DNA from: SIG469 sp964384255
Lineage (GTDB): Bacteria; Bacillota; Clostridia; Oscillospirales; Oscillospiraceae
Length of the DNA: 16,063 nt
Direction of reading: 5' to 3'
Assembly (NCBI GenBank): GCA_964384255.1
Contig: CAYLKH010000053.1
Span: 1-16,063 of the forward strand
Shown here: in pieces, positions 1-6,665 of the stretch
Layout: every line of letters starts with the position of its first letter
Numbering within the stretch: the first letter of the stretch is position 1
Made by a program: the position numbers and the translations under genes
Notes under the pieces: model-generated
What the model was told of the DNA's origin: nothing
The model's database searches: none
Seen by the model: only the letters and a program-made list of their open reading frames with translations

Positions 1-555
1 GTCGGCATATTCCAGCTGACTTCCAACGGGTATACCATAGGCCAGCCGCGTCACCTTTACCCCAAGGGGACGGATAAGCCGCGAAAGATACATGGCGGTG
101 GCTTCGCCTTCGGTGTCGGGGTTAGTGGCCATAATGACCTCGTTTACTCCGCCTTCGGCGATTCGGGTCAGCAGCTGACGTATCTTCAAATCGTCCGGAC
201 CCACATGATTCAGGGGAGAAATCACGCCGTGAAGCACGTGGTATCGGCCGGAAAATTCCCTCGCCCGTTCCATGGCAATAACGTCTCTCGGCTCGGCCAC
301 AACGCAGATGACCGAAGGGTCGCGCTTGCTGTCAGAGCAGACAGGGCATAGCTCGTCATCGGTCAGGTTCTGGCAGATGGGGCAGAAATGTATGCTCTTT
401 TTGGCGTTTAAAATAGCTTCGGCAAAGGCTTCGGCTTCCTCGTCAGGCTGTGAAAGAATATAAAAAGCCAGTCGCTGGGCTGATTTGGAGCCGATACCCG
501 GAAGCTTTGCAAAATGCTCGGTCAAAGCTTCTAATGAAGCGGGAAAGTATCTCAT
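1..555 (-). CDS. recR: Recombination mediator protein RecR, 3'-truncated by the window edge
   Basis: RecR works with RecO/RecF to load RecA at single-stranded gaps and to support recombinational repair. The 185 visible residues begin MRYFPASLEALTEHFAKLPGIG, the helix-hairpin-helix region that opens RecR proteins. A four-cysteine zinc finger follows (C58, C61, C70, C73: CPIC...CPVC). Next comes the TOPRIM domain with VVAEPRDVIAMER near residues 85-97 and a TNPDTEGEATA stretch near 144-154. The visible part ends in GIPVGSQLEYAD, where RecR proteins usually have only about 15 residues left, so the stop lies just outside the left edge. The ATG sits five bases after the ebfC stop, with only a weak ribosome binding site, which suggests translational coupling in a dnaX-ebfC-recR operon. 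Identity is secure from the motifs and the neighbours. Confidence 0.97.
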   Translation of the reverse strand, partial: MRYFPASLEALTEHFAKLPGIGSKSAQRLAFYILSQPDEEAEAFAEAILNAKKSIHFCPICQNLTDDELCPVCSDSKRDPSVICVVAEPRDVIAMERAREFSGRYHVLHGVISPLNHVGPDDLKIRQLLTRIAEGGVNEVIMATNPDTEGEATAMYLSRLIRPLGVKVTRLAYGIPVGSQLEYAD

Positions 556-560
556 AATGC

Positions 561-908
561 TTAAAACAGACCGCCCAGATTGAGACCACCGGTGATTTTG
601 CTCATCTGCTCGCTGGCAGAGCTTTCAGCTTTGCGCATGGCCTCGTTAACTGCGGCACAAATAAGGTCCTGGAGCATTTCGATATCGTCGGGGTCAACGA
701 CCTCGGGCTGAAGCTGGATGGACGAAAGCTCCCTTTTGCCGGAAACCGTGGCCGTAACAGCGCCGCCTCCCGCGGTGGCGGTGTAGGTTGCGTTTTCAAG
801 CTCGGCCTGCATCTTGAGCATATCCTGCTGCATCTTCTGAGCCTGCTTTATCATATTAGCGTTCATGCCGCCGCCCATGGGGCTGGGGCTGCGATAACCT
901 TTAGCCAT
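561..908 (-). CDS. ebfC: YbaB/EbfC family nucleoid-associated protein
   Basis: This is a 115-residue DNA-binding protein of the YbaB/EbfC family. These are small dimeric nucleoid-associated proteins encoded between dnaX and recR in very many bacteria. It starts MAKGYRSPSPMGGGM, then has the family's amphipathic helix rich in Met, Gln and Lys (MIKQAQKMQQDMLKMQAELE, residues about 19-38). A beta-rich core follows (VTATVSGKRELSSIQLQPEVVD), then a second helix (IEMLQDLICAAVNEAMRKAES), and a Gly/Leu-rich tail (GGLNLGGLF) typical of the family. A longer reading frame extends upstream into dnaX. I chose the ATG at 908 because GGAG lies at the right distance upstream and because family members start at this point. 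It lies 13 bases after the dnaX stop. Its precise role is not settled for the family; chromosome organisation or help to RecR is inferred from context. Confidence 0.95.
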   Translation of the reverse strand: MAKGYRSPSPMGGGMNANMIKQAQKMQQDMLKMQAELENATYTATAGGGAVTATVSGKRELSSIQLQPEVVDPDDIEMLQDLICAAVNEAMRKAESSASEQMSKITGGLNLGGLF

Positions 909-921
909 TGTGAATTCTCCT

Positions 922-2739
922 TTAAATGATTTTGATATTTTCCATTGCTTTCGCTTTTTGAACAAGGGAATCGAGCCTGTCTCCGGTCTGCTCCTGCTGG
1001 CCTTCGAGAACAAAGCTGATATCGGGCCTGAAGCCCAGATGGACCGATGCCGCCTCGGCGATCAGCTGGGCGACCTCGTCCTTGCTTATGGTGCTTAGGA
1101 CAAATGGGCTGGCCGCCACAACGGTCAGGCGGTTGCCGCTCAGCAAACCGGAGGTGGTTTCGGAATTATTAAGGTAGATGTTGACCAGCATATCCACCTT
1201 GCCCGTCAGATCGGCGGCGATTTTGGGCCATATCTCCGACGCAGGGATAGGCGACTTTGGACCGGTGGAGGGCTGAGACGGTTTTGCTGCGGGCTGAGTG
1301 ACCCGGGGCTTTTCCTGTGCCGGAGCTGAACGGACCGGGGGCGGAGCGTCGTCGTCGGACCATGGGGGCGCGTCTTCATCAGTCCATGGAGGCGCATCGT
1401 TGTCAGACCATGGAGGAGCGTCGTCACTGACCGGTGGTCCATCGGTCGCACCGGCAGATGTGTCCCATGGAGGAAGCTCGTCCTCCGTCATGGGTGCCGG
1501 AGCTTTAGCCGGTTTTGGGGCGGCAGCGGTTTTTTCCGTTGGTGCAGCAGTCGGCGATGATGATTCGGGCGGAGAAACGACCCCTATGCCCCTGCTGACG
1601 ATCTCTTCCATCCGGCTCTCCAGTCGGGACAGCCTTGCGGCCACTGCCAACTGGCTGCCGCTGGTGGTGGGATCGCAGACCTTCATAATACAAAGCTCGG
1701 CATCGGTCCTTAGACTGGTGCTTTTGCTAAAAGCGGACAGCGCATCCTGAAAGCAGCTTACGCAGTTCATAAGCCCTTCAAAGGTGAACAGCTCCGAAAG
1801 CCTGTTCAAAGTGTCGTCATCATATCCGCCGCTGAGCAGGGATCCGCTGCCGGAAACCTTAAGCATCAGCAGGTCGCGGCCAAGGGAACACAGCTCGCCG
1901 AACAGGGCAGAAACGTCCTTGCCCGCAGAATACAGCGCAGCAAACAGGTCCAGAGCCTGAGCCGTCTGACCCTTAGCAATATGCTGCATCATGGCGGCGG
2001 TTTTGATATTACCTGCCAGACCAAGAGTTTGATAAATCTCGTCGCAGGTCAGGCTTCCGCCGGGAACAGTACACTGGTCCATCAGGGACAAAGCGTCGCG
2101 CATTGCGCCGTCAGACAGACGGGCCAGCAGGGAAGCGGCGTCCTTTTCCAGAGAAATGTTTTCCTCCCCGGCAACAGACATCAGCCGCTGACAGATGTCT
2201 TCTGCCTGTATCCGCTTGAAGCTGAAACGCTGACAGCGGGAAAGTATGGTCGCAGGGACCTTGTTAAGCTCGGTGGTGGCCAGAATGAACATCAGATGCT
2301 CCGGCGGCTCTTCCATTATTTTCAACAGAGCGTTAAAGGCCGAGGTCGAAAGCATGTGGACCTCGTCAATAATGTAGACCCTTTTTTTGACCGAGGCAGG
2401 GGAGTAGATAGAATCGTCCCTCAGGGACCGGATATTGTCTACTCCGTTGTTGGAAGCGGCGTCGATCTCCAGAACGTCGGGGATGGAGCCGCTTTCGATA
2501 CCCAGACAGCTGGGGCATTGGTTGCAGGGGTTCCCGTTGACGGGGGCTTCGCAGTTAACAGCCCGGGCAAGGATCTTGGCGCAGGTGGTTTTGCCGGTGC
2601 CTCTGGTGCCGGTAAAAAGATAGGCGTGGGACGTGCGGCCGCTTGACAGCTGATTTTTCAAAGTTTCGGTTATGTGGGTTTGACCCAGAACATCGTCGAA
2701 CACCCGGGGACGATATTTCCTGTAAAGCGCCTGATACAA
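922..2739 (-). CDS. dnaX: DNA polymerase III subunits gamma/tau (clamp loader ATPase)
   Basis: DnaX is the ATPase of the sliding-clamp loader; 605 residues are predicted. It opens LYQALYRKYRPRVFDDVLGQ, the standard DnaX N-terminus. Walker A is GTRGTGKT (44-51), and the zinc module uses C63, C72, C75 and C78. Walker B is IIDEVH (123-128), sensor 1 is ATTE (154-157), and SRC (167-169) carries the arginine finger. The collar domain follows, then a Pro/Ala/Asp linker with PPW repeats (about 420-470), and a C-terminal tau-like domain of about 110 residues ending AMENIKII. I chose a TTG start at 2739 because it directly begins the conserved LYQALYRKYRP block and has GGAGG at 2747-2751 with a 7-base spacer. 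Longer upstream frames would run into the SRP RNA. I see no convincing gamma-producing frameshift site at the domain III/IV boundary. Confidence 0.97.
   Translation of the reverse strand: MYQALYRKYRPRVFDDVLGQTHITETLKNQLSSGRTSHAYLFTGTRGTGKTTCAKILARAVNCEAPVNGNPCNQCPSCLGIESGSIPDVLEIDAASNNGVDNIRSLRDDSIYSPASVKKRVYIIDEVHMLSTSAFNALLKIMEEPPEHLMFILATTELNKVPATILSRCQRFSFKRIQAEDICQRLMSVAGEENISLEKDAASLLARLSDGAMRDALSLMDQCTVPGGSLTCDEIYQTLGLAGNIKTAAMMQHIAKGQTAQALDLFAALYSAGKDVSALFGELCSLGRDLLMLKVSGSGSLLSGGYDDDTLNRLSELFTFEGLMNCVSCFQDALSAFSKSTSLRTDAELCIMKVCDPTTSGSQLAVAARLSRLESRMEEIVSRGIGVVSPPESSSPTAAPTEKTAAAPKPAKAPAPMTEDELPPWDTSAGATDGPPVSDDAPPWSDNDAPPWTDEDAPPWSDDDAPPPVRSAPAQEKPRVTQPAAKPSQPSTGPKSPIPASEIWPKIAADLTGKVDMLVNIYLNNSETTSGLLSGNRLTVVAASPFVLSTISKDEVAQLIAEAASVHLGFRPDISFVLEGQQEQTGDRLDSLVQKAKAMENIKII
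1330..1425 (-). repeat. In-gene 24-bp tandem repeat coding PPW octads in the DnaX linker
   Basis: Four consecutive 8-residue units (DnaX residues about 439-470) read DDAPPWSD, NDAPPWTD, EDAPPWSD and DDAPPPVR. The tryptophans fall at 444, 452 and 460, and a related but unaligned ELPPWD lies at 425. The underlying DNA repeats every 24 bp, with the plus-strand core CCATGGAGG / CCATGGGGG recurring. The block sits in the flexible linker between the clamp-loader core and the C-terminal domain. Codons differ between units, so the repeat is maintained at protein level rather than being a fresh duplication. Confidence 0.85.
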
Positions 2740-2746
2740 GCCCTCA

Positions 2747-2751
2747 CCTCC
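2747..2751 (-). promoter_or_regulatory. Shine-Dalgarno that fixes the TTG start of dnaX
   Basis: GGAGG, within GGAGGTGA, lies seven bases before TTG at 2739 on the minus strand. It is the only strong ribosome binding site in the region and decides the non-ATG start. It directly abuts the U-run that follows the SRP RNA closing helix. Confidence 0.85.
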
Positions 2752-2785
2752 AAAAAATAAGCTCCGGTCAATGACAAGACTGCAC
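2752..2785 (-). terminator. Possible leaky intrinsic terminator at the SRP RNA 3' end
   Basis: The 3' strand of the SRP RNA closing helix (2762-2785) is followed by CTTATTTTTT, giving a six-T run at 2752-2757. A long helix plus a U-run resembles an intrinsic terminator. The helix partner is about 270 bases upstream, however, so it would have to form at long range. Since dnaX starts 13 bases later and shows no clear promoter of its own, read-through into dnaX is likely. This is an inference. Confidence 0.4.
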
Positions 2786-3063
2786 ACCCGCCTTTGAATA
2801 ATGTGATATGCCCGTTACCCCCGCAGCCAGCTCGGATACGGCTGCCTTGCGGCACACGGGGAGATCCGCTTAATGCTGCTCGGTTCCCCGCCTGACATGG
2901 TTCACGGGACCCCGTTGCGCAAGACCGACTCCTCATCACTACTTACGAGGGTCAGACGACACATCACACACCCTGGGGCGGGGATTCATCCCTGCTGTAG
3001 CGGATTGCAGGTTACAGGGCACCGCTATCTCCCCAACTAGTGCAGCCTTGTCACAGACCGGAG
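2762..3063 (-). ncRNA. ffs: Large bacterial signal recognition particle RNA (4.5S/scRNA class)
   Basis: This is the RNA scaffold of the signal recognition particle, which binds Ffh and targets membrane proteins to the translocon. The minus strand shows the Alu-domain signature GGGGAGATAGCGGTGCCCTG (about 3015-3034), typical of Firmicute-type large SRP RNA. The conserved domain IV reads GTGAACCATGTCAGG, then CGG-GGAA-CCG, then AGCAGCATTAAG, with the GGAA tetraloop at 2881-2890. GTGTGCCGCAAGGCAGCC follows on the 3' side. The ends pair with each other: 3040-3053 with 2772-2785 (14 bp, one G-U), extended after a 2x2 mismatch by 3056-3063 with 2762-2769 (8 bp). The boundaries given include this processing stalk; the mature ends may lie inside it. 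SRP RNA directly upstream of dnaX is the arrangement known from Bacillus subtilis. Confidence 0.95.
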
Positions 3064-3089
3064 ACTATGACAGGCCAATTTGCTCTACT

Positions 3090-3118
3090 ATTTTACTATA
3101 AAATCCGTGAATTATCAA
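3090..3118 (-). promoter_or_regulatory. Predicted sigma-70 type promoter of the SRP RNA
   Basis: On the minus strand, TTGATA (3113-3118) and TAAAAT (3090-3095) are separated by 17 bases. This predicts transcription from about 3083, some 20 bases before the SRP closing helix begins. The position and spacing fit, and the precursor would be about 330 nt. No experimental support is available. Confidence 0.6.
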
Positions 3119-3134
3119 TAGTGATTTTGCGCTA

Positions 3135-3163
3135 TTGAATTATTCCCGGCAATATGGTTAAAT
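3135..3163 (+). promoter_or_regulatory. Weak candidate promoter for gluQRS
   Basis: TTGAAT (3135-3140) and TTAAAT (3158-3163) are 17 bases apart, 29 bases before the gluQRS start, and divergent from the SRP RNA promoter. Both hexamers match the consensus only partly. The call rests mainly on gluQRS needing a promoter in this 70-bp gap. Confidence 0.35.
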
Positions 3164-3191
3164 ATTTCCATGATGAAAGGTGGATCAGACA

Positions 3192-4112
3192 ATGGTAACT
3201 GGCAGATTTGCTCCAACACCCAGCGGCAGGATGCATCTGGGAAACCTGTTTTCCTCCCTTCTGGCCTGGCTGTCCGTAAGGCATCTGGGAGGACGGATGA
3301 TATTGCGGATAGAAGACCTTGATATTGGACGCTGCCGGATGGAAAACGCTCTTCAATTTGAAAAGGATCTTACCTGGCTGGGCCTTAACTGGGACGAAGG
3401 GGGATGCTTTGAACCCTATCTTCAAAGCAGGCGTGGCCATATTTATGACGATGCTTTTGAAAAGCTTGACAGCATGGGTCTGGTTTATCCCTGCTATTGC
3501 AGCAGAGCGTCCCTTCATGCGGCCTCCGCTCCCCACGGGTCGGACGGCCAGTACGTATATTCCCGGGTCTGCAAAAACCTGACTTATCAGCAGCGGGCAG
3601 AAATGACCAAACCTCCGGCCTGGAGACTGGCCGTTCCTGACCGGGAAGTTTCCTTTGTGGATGGACATATGGGTCCCTGTAAGCAAAACCTTGAAAAAGA
3701 ATGTGGAGACTTTATTATCCGCCGAGCCGACGGGGTATATGGATATCAGCTGGCGGTAGTGGTGGATGACGCACTGATGGGGGTCGATCAGGTGGTGCGG
3801 GGCTGCGACCTGCTGGATTCCACACCGCGTCAGATTTATGTCAACCAGCTCCTGGGCTACCCCATACCGGAATATTATCACCTGCCCCTGTTGACAGCCC
3901 CGGACGGCAGACGGCTTTCCAAACGTGACAGGGACATGGACTTAAGCGAGCTTGAAAAATATAATACTCCTCAGCAGCTGGTGGGCAGGCTTGCATATAT
4001 GGCGGGACTTATGGATGCCCCCGAACCTGTATCGGCCCGGGAGCTTGTTCCCCATTTCAGCTGGGACAGGGTAAAAAAAGACCAGACCATAGTCGTGTCC
4101 CCGGCCCCCTGA
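3192..4112 (+). CDS. gluQRS: Glutamyl-queuosine tRNA(Asp) synthetase
   Basis: GluQRS is a paralogue of the catalytic half of glutamyl-tRNA synthetase. It activates glutamate and attaches it to the queuosine base at the wobble position of tRNA-Asp. The 306-residue protein starts MVTGRFAPTPSGRMHLGN, which contains the HIGH-motif variant (MHLGN, 14-18). The KMSKS variant is RLSKR at 241-245. The zinc site typical of the family is present: C101-Y-C103, then Y123 and C127. There is no anticodon-binding domain, and its length (about 300) separates it from GltX (about 480). GVYGYQLAVVVDDALMGVDQVVRGCDLL (182-208) is the conserved class I core. I chose ATG 3192 over an upstream GTG because AAAGGTGG lies eight bases before it. 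The gene stands alone and divergent from the SRP RNA. It implies that the cell makes or salvages queuosine. Confidence 0.94.
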   Translation: MVTGRFAPTPSGRMHLGNLFSSLLAWLSVRHLGGRMILRIEDLDIGRCRMENALQFEKDLTWLGLNWDEGGCFEPYLQSRRGHIYDDAFEKLDSMGLVYPCYCSRASLHAASAPHGSDGQYVYSRVCKNLTYQQRAEMTKPPAWRLAVPDREVSFVDGHMGPCKQNLEKECGDFIIRRADGVYGYQLAVVVDDALMGVDQVVRGCDLLDSTPRQIYVNQLLGYPIPEYYHLPLLTAPDGRRLSKRDRDMDLSELEKYNTPQQLVGRLAYMAGLMDAPEPVSARELVPHFSWDRVKKDQTIVVSPAP

Positions 4113-4120
4113 GCTGCATC

Positions 4121-4150
4121 TTGACTTTTTGGCCAGACTGAAATTATACT
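4121..4150 (+). promoter_or_regulatory. Promoter of the beta-helix gene
   Basis: TTGACT (4121-4126) and TATACT (4145-4150) are separated by 18 bases. Both are one mismatch from the sigma-70 consensus. They lie between the gluQRS stop and the next ATG at 4192, placing the transcript start near 4157 and leaving a leader of about 35 bases with a GGAAGGAAG-type ribosome binding site (4176-4184). Together with the terminator downstream this defines a single-gene transcript. Confidence 0.7.
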
Positions 4151-4191
4151 TGATCTATGCAGAATTTAATAAGAAGGAAGGAAGTTATACA

Positions 4192-5706
4192 ATGGCACAG
4201 ATAGGAAGAACAACTGTCGAAAGCCCCATGCACGCAATGTTCGGTGTGAAGCATCCCGGGCATGACAGCAAGCAGCTGCTTCAAAAGCAGCTTTTTGACG
4301 AAGCCATAGGGGAAGGCCGGATAGATGCCGCCCTTAAAGACAGGCTTTATGCTCTGGTGGATGCCCCGGCGCCTGAGGGCGCTATGCCCGGACCCCAAAG
4401 CTCCCCCTTCGACACGGCGGCAAAAGAGGGGATAATATCCGACGAAACGTCCAGATGGCTGTCTGACAGATACTTTGAGATGTCTCATGGCAAGGGCGTC
4501 CTTTGCAGCGGTGATGCAGAGCATATTTACGACGGGGTCGAAGTCACCCTGGACGGCCAGCAGCTGTCCACCGTTCAAAGCGGATATAACGTTATCAAGG
4601 CCGTCAACGGCGCTCATGTTACCCTGAAAAACGTGGAGGTCAAAAAAAGCGGCAGCTCGTCCCACCACGAATGCAGCTTCACCGGCTATAACGCTGGGAT
4701 CCTGGCTGAATCCGGAGGCGTTGTGGACATAGTCGACAGCACTATCACTTCTGACGCTACTAATGGCAACAACCTGTTTGCTCATGGGGAAGGCAGCGTT
4801 ATAAATCTGAAAAACTGTAAGCTGGATGCCTATGGCGCGGCATCCAACCGCACCACTTACTGCTCCTGGGGCGGCCAGCTGAATATTGAAAACTGCGAAC
4901 TCACTACCCGTGGCTTCACCAGCGCCGTGATCGTTACCGATACCGGCGGCGGTACCATCCGCGTAAAGGATTCTGCCCTGAAGCTTATGGGCCGCAACAG
5001 CGCCTGTATCTATTCCACCGGCGATATTTATATCGACCATTGTCGAGCAGTGGCCAACGAATGGGAGGTCTGCGTCATCGTGGGCCACAACTCTGTCCAT
5101 ATCAGGGATTCTTATCTGTTCAGCGCCAAGAATCAGGGCGTAAAGGTATTTACCAAAGAGGGCGACGGCGCGACATTCGAGATGGAAGGCGGCCTGTTTG
5201 CGGTTTGCGAAGGCCCGGTGCTGTTCACTACCGGCAATCACGCTCACTTTACCCTGAGAAATGTTCAGGTAGCCAACCCCGATGGCATCGCCTTTATGGC
5301 TGACAGGCAGGAGCGCGGCGGCATGGGCGGCCCCGGTATGCCTCCCATGCCCGGTCAGAGCGCAGTCAATGACATGTATGTTGACCTTTATGAGCAGACC
5401 ATCATCGGAGACACCGTCTGCGACGATGCCCATACCATAAGCGTGGCCCTCCACGAAGGCTCGGAATATTCCGGCGCCATCAACAGCGCTCATACTGCCG
5501 CCGCCGCAAAGCTCAGCCTTGACGAGGATTCGGTCTGGTACGCAACCGGCGAAAGCTGGCTGGACGTGCTTAAGGACGATGACGAGACTCTGTTCAATAT
5601 CATCAGCGAATATAATATCCACTATGACGGGTCCAATCCCGAAAACGCCTGGCTTGGCGGCGAGACCTTTGAGCTTGCCGGTGGCGGTATGCTGATGCCC
5701 CAATAA
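4192..5706 (+). CDS. Orphan right-handed beta-helix repeat protein, no signal peptide
   Basis: I do not recognise a specific family member; function is unknown. The 504-residue protein has a helical, charged N-terminus (about 1-100, DSKQLLQKQLFDEAIGEG and similar). A long run of short beta-strand turns follows, of the form (V/I)x(L/I)xNCxL...GxG (about 105-370: VTLKNVEVKKSG, VVDIVDSTITSD, VINLKNCKLDAYG, LNIENCELTTRG, VHIRDSYLFS). This is the pattern of parallel beta-helix (pectate-lyase-like) folds. A Gly/Met/Pro-rich insert sits at 375-389, and a C-terminal segment carries SVWYATGESWLDVL (447-460), resembling the W..TG.S motif of bacterial beta-helix adhesins. No signal peptide, lipobox, transmembrane helix or sorting signal is visible, so the cytoplasm is likely. 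There are ten cysteines. ATG 4192 is chosen over an upstream TTG because of GGAAGGAAG just before it. It has its own promoter and terminator. Confidence 0.85.
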   Translation: MAQIGRTTVESPMHAMFGVKHPGHDSKQLLQKQLFDEAIGEGRIDAALKDRLYALVDAPAPEGAMPGPQSSPFDTAAKEGIISDETSRWLSDRYFEMSHGKGVLCSGDAEHIYDGVEVTLDGQQLSTVQSGYNVIKAVNGAHVTLKNVEVKKSGSSSHHECSFTGYNAGILAESGGVVDIVDSTITSDATNGNNLFAHGEGSVINLKNCKLDAYGAASNRTTYCSWGGQLNIENCELTTRGFTSAVIVTDTGGGTIRVKDSALKLMGRNSACIYSTGDIYIDHCRAVANEWEVCVIVGHNSVHIRDSYLFSAKNQGVKVFTKEGDGATFEMEGGLFAVCEGPVLFTTGNHAHFTLRNVQVANPDGIAFMADRQERGGMGGPGMPPMPGQSAVNDMYVDLYEQTIIGDTVCDDAHTISVALHEGSEYSGAINSAHTAAAAKLSLDEDSVWYATGESWLDVLKDDDETLFNIISEYNIHYDGSNPENAWLGGETFELAGGGMLMPQ

Positions 5707-5722
5707 ACAGCTTATTAATTTT

Positions 5723-5749
5723 CAACAGGGGAAAACCTGTTGCGTTTTT
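5723..5749 (+). terminator. Intrinsic terminator of the beta-helix gene
   Basis: CAACAGG (5723-5729), loop GGAAAA, CCTGTTG (5736-5742), then CG and five Ts (5745-5749), 17 bases after the stop codon. A second tiny hairpin, CCCC-AATA-GGGG (5750-5761), follows at once. The terminator excludes the upstream TTG at 5740 as the start of the following gene. Confidence 0.85.
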
Positions 5750-5784
5750 CCCCAATAGGGGTAAATAAACTTCCAGGAGCCAAT

Positions 5785-6606
5785 ATGCCTAATATAATCG
5801 AAATTACTGACTTTAACGCCCCGGAGCTGGATGCATATGCGCGGTTGACCGAGGCGCAGCTGAGAAACCGGCTGGAACCTGAAAAGGGTATATTTATCGC
5901 CGAAAGCCCCAAGGTCATCCAAAGAGCGCTGGACGCGGGATACAGGCCGGTGTCAATGCTTATGGAGCGCAAGCATATCGAGAACCAGGCGTCCGAAATT
6001 ATAGCCCGGTGCGGTGACATACCGGTCTATACCGCCGACCGCCAGGTTCTGGCCAAGCTGACCGGATATGAGCTTACCCGGGGCGTACTCTGCGCCATGG
6101 TTCGGCCAAAGCTCCCATCTGTTGAGCAGCTTCTCCAAAACGCCCGGAGAGTGGCGGTTTTGGAAGGAATAGTCGATTCCACAAATATTGGCGCAATATT
6201 CCGATCCGCCGCTGCGCTGAATATCGATGCTGTCCTGCTGACCCCGACCTGCGGCGACCCGCTGTATCGGCGGGCGGCAAGGGTGAGCATGGGTACGGTT
6301 TTTCAGGTTCCCTGGACCCGCATCGGCAGCGATCCGTCCCAGTGGCCTCAGCCGGGCCTGACTCTGCTGGAACAGCTGGGGTTCAAAACCGCAGCCATGG
6401 CCCTCAGGGACGATTCTGTAAGCATCGATGACCGGCAGCTTATGGCAGAGCCAAAGCTGGCCATTGTCCTGGGTACGGAAGGCGACGGCCTTGCGCCCTC
6501 GACCATTGCCGGCTGCGATTACACCGTCAGGATACCCATGGCTCACGGAGTAGATTCATTAAACGTTGCGGCCGCCAGCGCGGTTGCGTTCTGGCAGCTC
6601 AGATGA
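5785..6606 (+). CDS. SpoU/TrmH-family RNA 2'-O-ribose methyltransferase
   Basis: This is predicted to be an S-adenosylmethionine-dependent methyltransferase of the SPOUT class acting on tRNA or rRNA; the target nucleoside cannot be told from sequence. The protein has 273 residues. The N-terminal substrate-binding domain (about 15-110) includes RLEPEKGIFIAESPKVIQRAL. The three SpoU motifs are in order. Motif 1 is VLEGIVDSTNIGAIFRSA (125-142; N134 and R140 are the expected conserved residues), motif 2 is LAIVLGTEGDGL (225-236), and motif 3 is IPMAHGVDSLNVAAASAVA (250-268). ATG 5785 is chosen because AGGAG lies five bases upstream and because the longer TTG frame would begin inside the previous gene's terminator. 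The 36-bp gap after that terminator holds at best a weak promoter (TTGCGT-16-TAAATA at 5740-5767), so read-through may contribute. Confidence 0.93.
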   Translation: MPNIIEITDFNAPELDAYARLTEAQLRNRLEPEKGIFIAESPKVIQRALDAGYRPVSMLMERKHIENQASEIIARCGDIPVYTADRQVLAKLTGYELTRGVLCAMVRPKLPSVEQLLQNARRVAVLEGIVDSTNIGAIFRSAAALNIDAVLLTPTCGDPLYRRAARVSMGTVFQVPWTRIGSDPSQWPQPGLTLLEQLGFKTAAMALRDDSVSIDDRQLMAEPKLAIVLGTEGDGLAPSTIAGCDYTVRIPMAHGVDSLNVAAASAVAFWQLR

Positions 6607-6618
6607 CTGCTTATTAGC

Positions 6619-6657
6619 GAAACCCCGCAAACCGTATTTTCCGGTTTGCGGGGTTTC
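6619..6657. terminator. Perfect 16-bp hairpin between convergent genes, likely bidirectional terminator
   Basis: GAAACCCCGCAAACCG (6619-6634) pairs without mismatch with 6642-6657 across a 7-base loop. It sits between the stop codons of the RNA methyltransferase (plus) and the AEC permease (minus), 12 and 8 bases away. There is no long T-run on either strand, only the GTTT inside the stem. Its strength is therefore inferred from stem stability and its convergent position. Confidence 0.75.
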
Positions 6658-6665
6658 AAACAGGT

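Noticed and set aside
1330..1480. The repetitive PPW/Asp coding stretch considered as a CRISPR-like or mobile repeat
   Set aside because: It is in frame within dnaX, the repeats are contiguous with no spacers, and they are degenerate at the third codon position.
2382..2388. A run of seven As in the dnaX coding strand, considered as a tau/gamma slippage site
   Set aside because: It falls at codons 118-120, before Walker B. Slippage there would give a dead fragment rather than a gamma-like product, which in known cases ends after the collar domain.
2670..2939. An 89-codon frame across the SRP RNA and the dnaX start
   Set aside because: It covers the conserved SRP RNA core, and its translation shows no family features.
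4144..5703. A 519-codon open frame antisense to the whole beta-helix gene
   Set aside because: It mirrors the sense gene end to end, has no ribosome binding site or promoter, and its translation has no recognisable family. The sense frame has a promoter, ribosome binding site, terminator and repeat structure. Long antisense frames arise from codon bias.
5740..5784. Extension of the RNA methyltransferase to an upstream TTG
   Set aside because: The TTG lies in the terminator stem of the previous gene and has no ribosome binding site, whereas ATG 5785 has AGGAG at good spacing.
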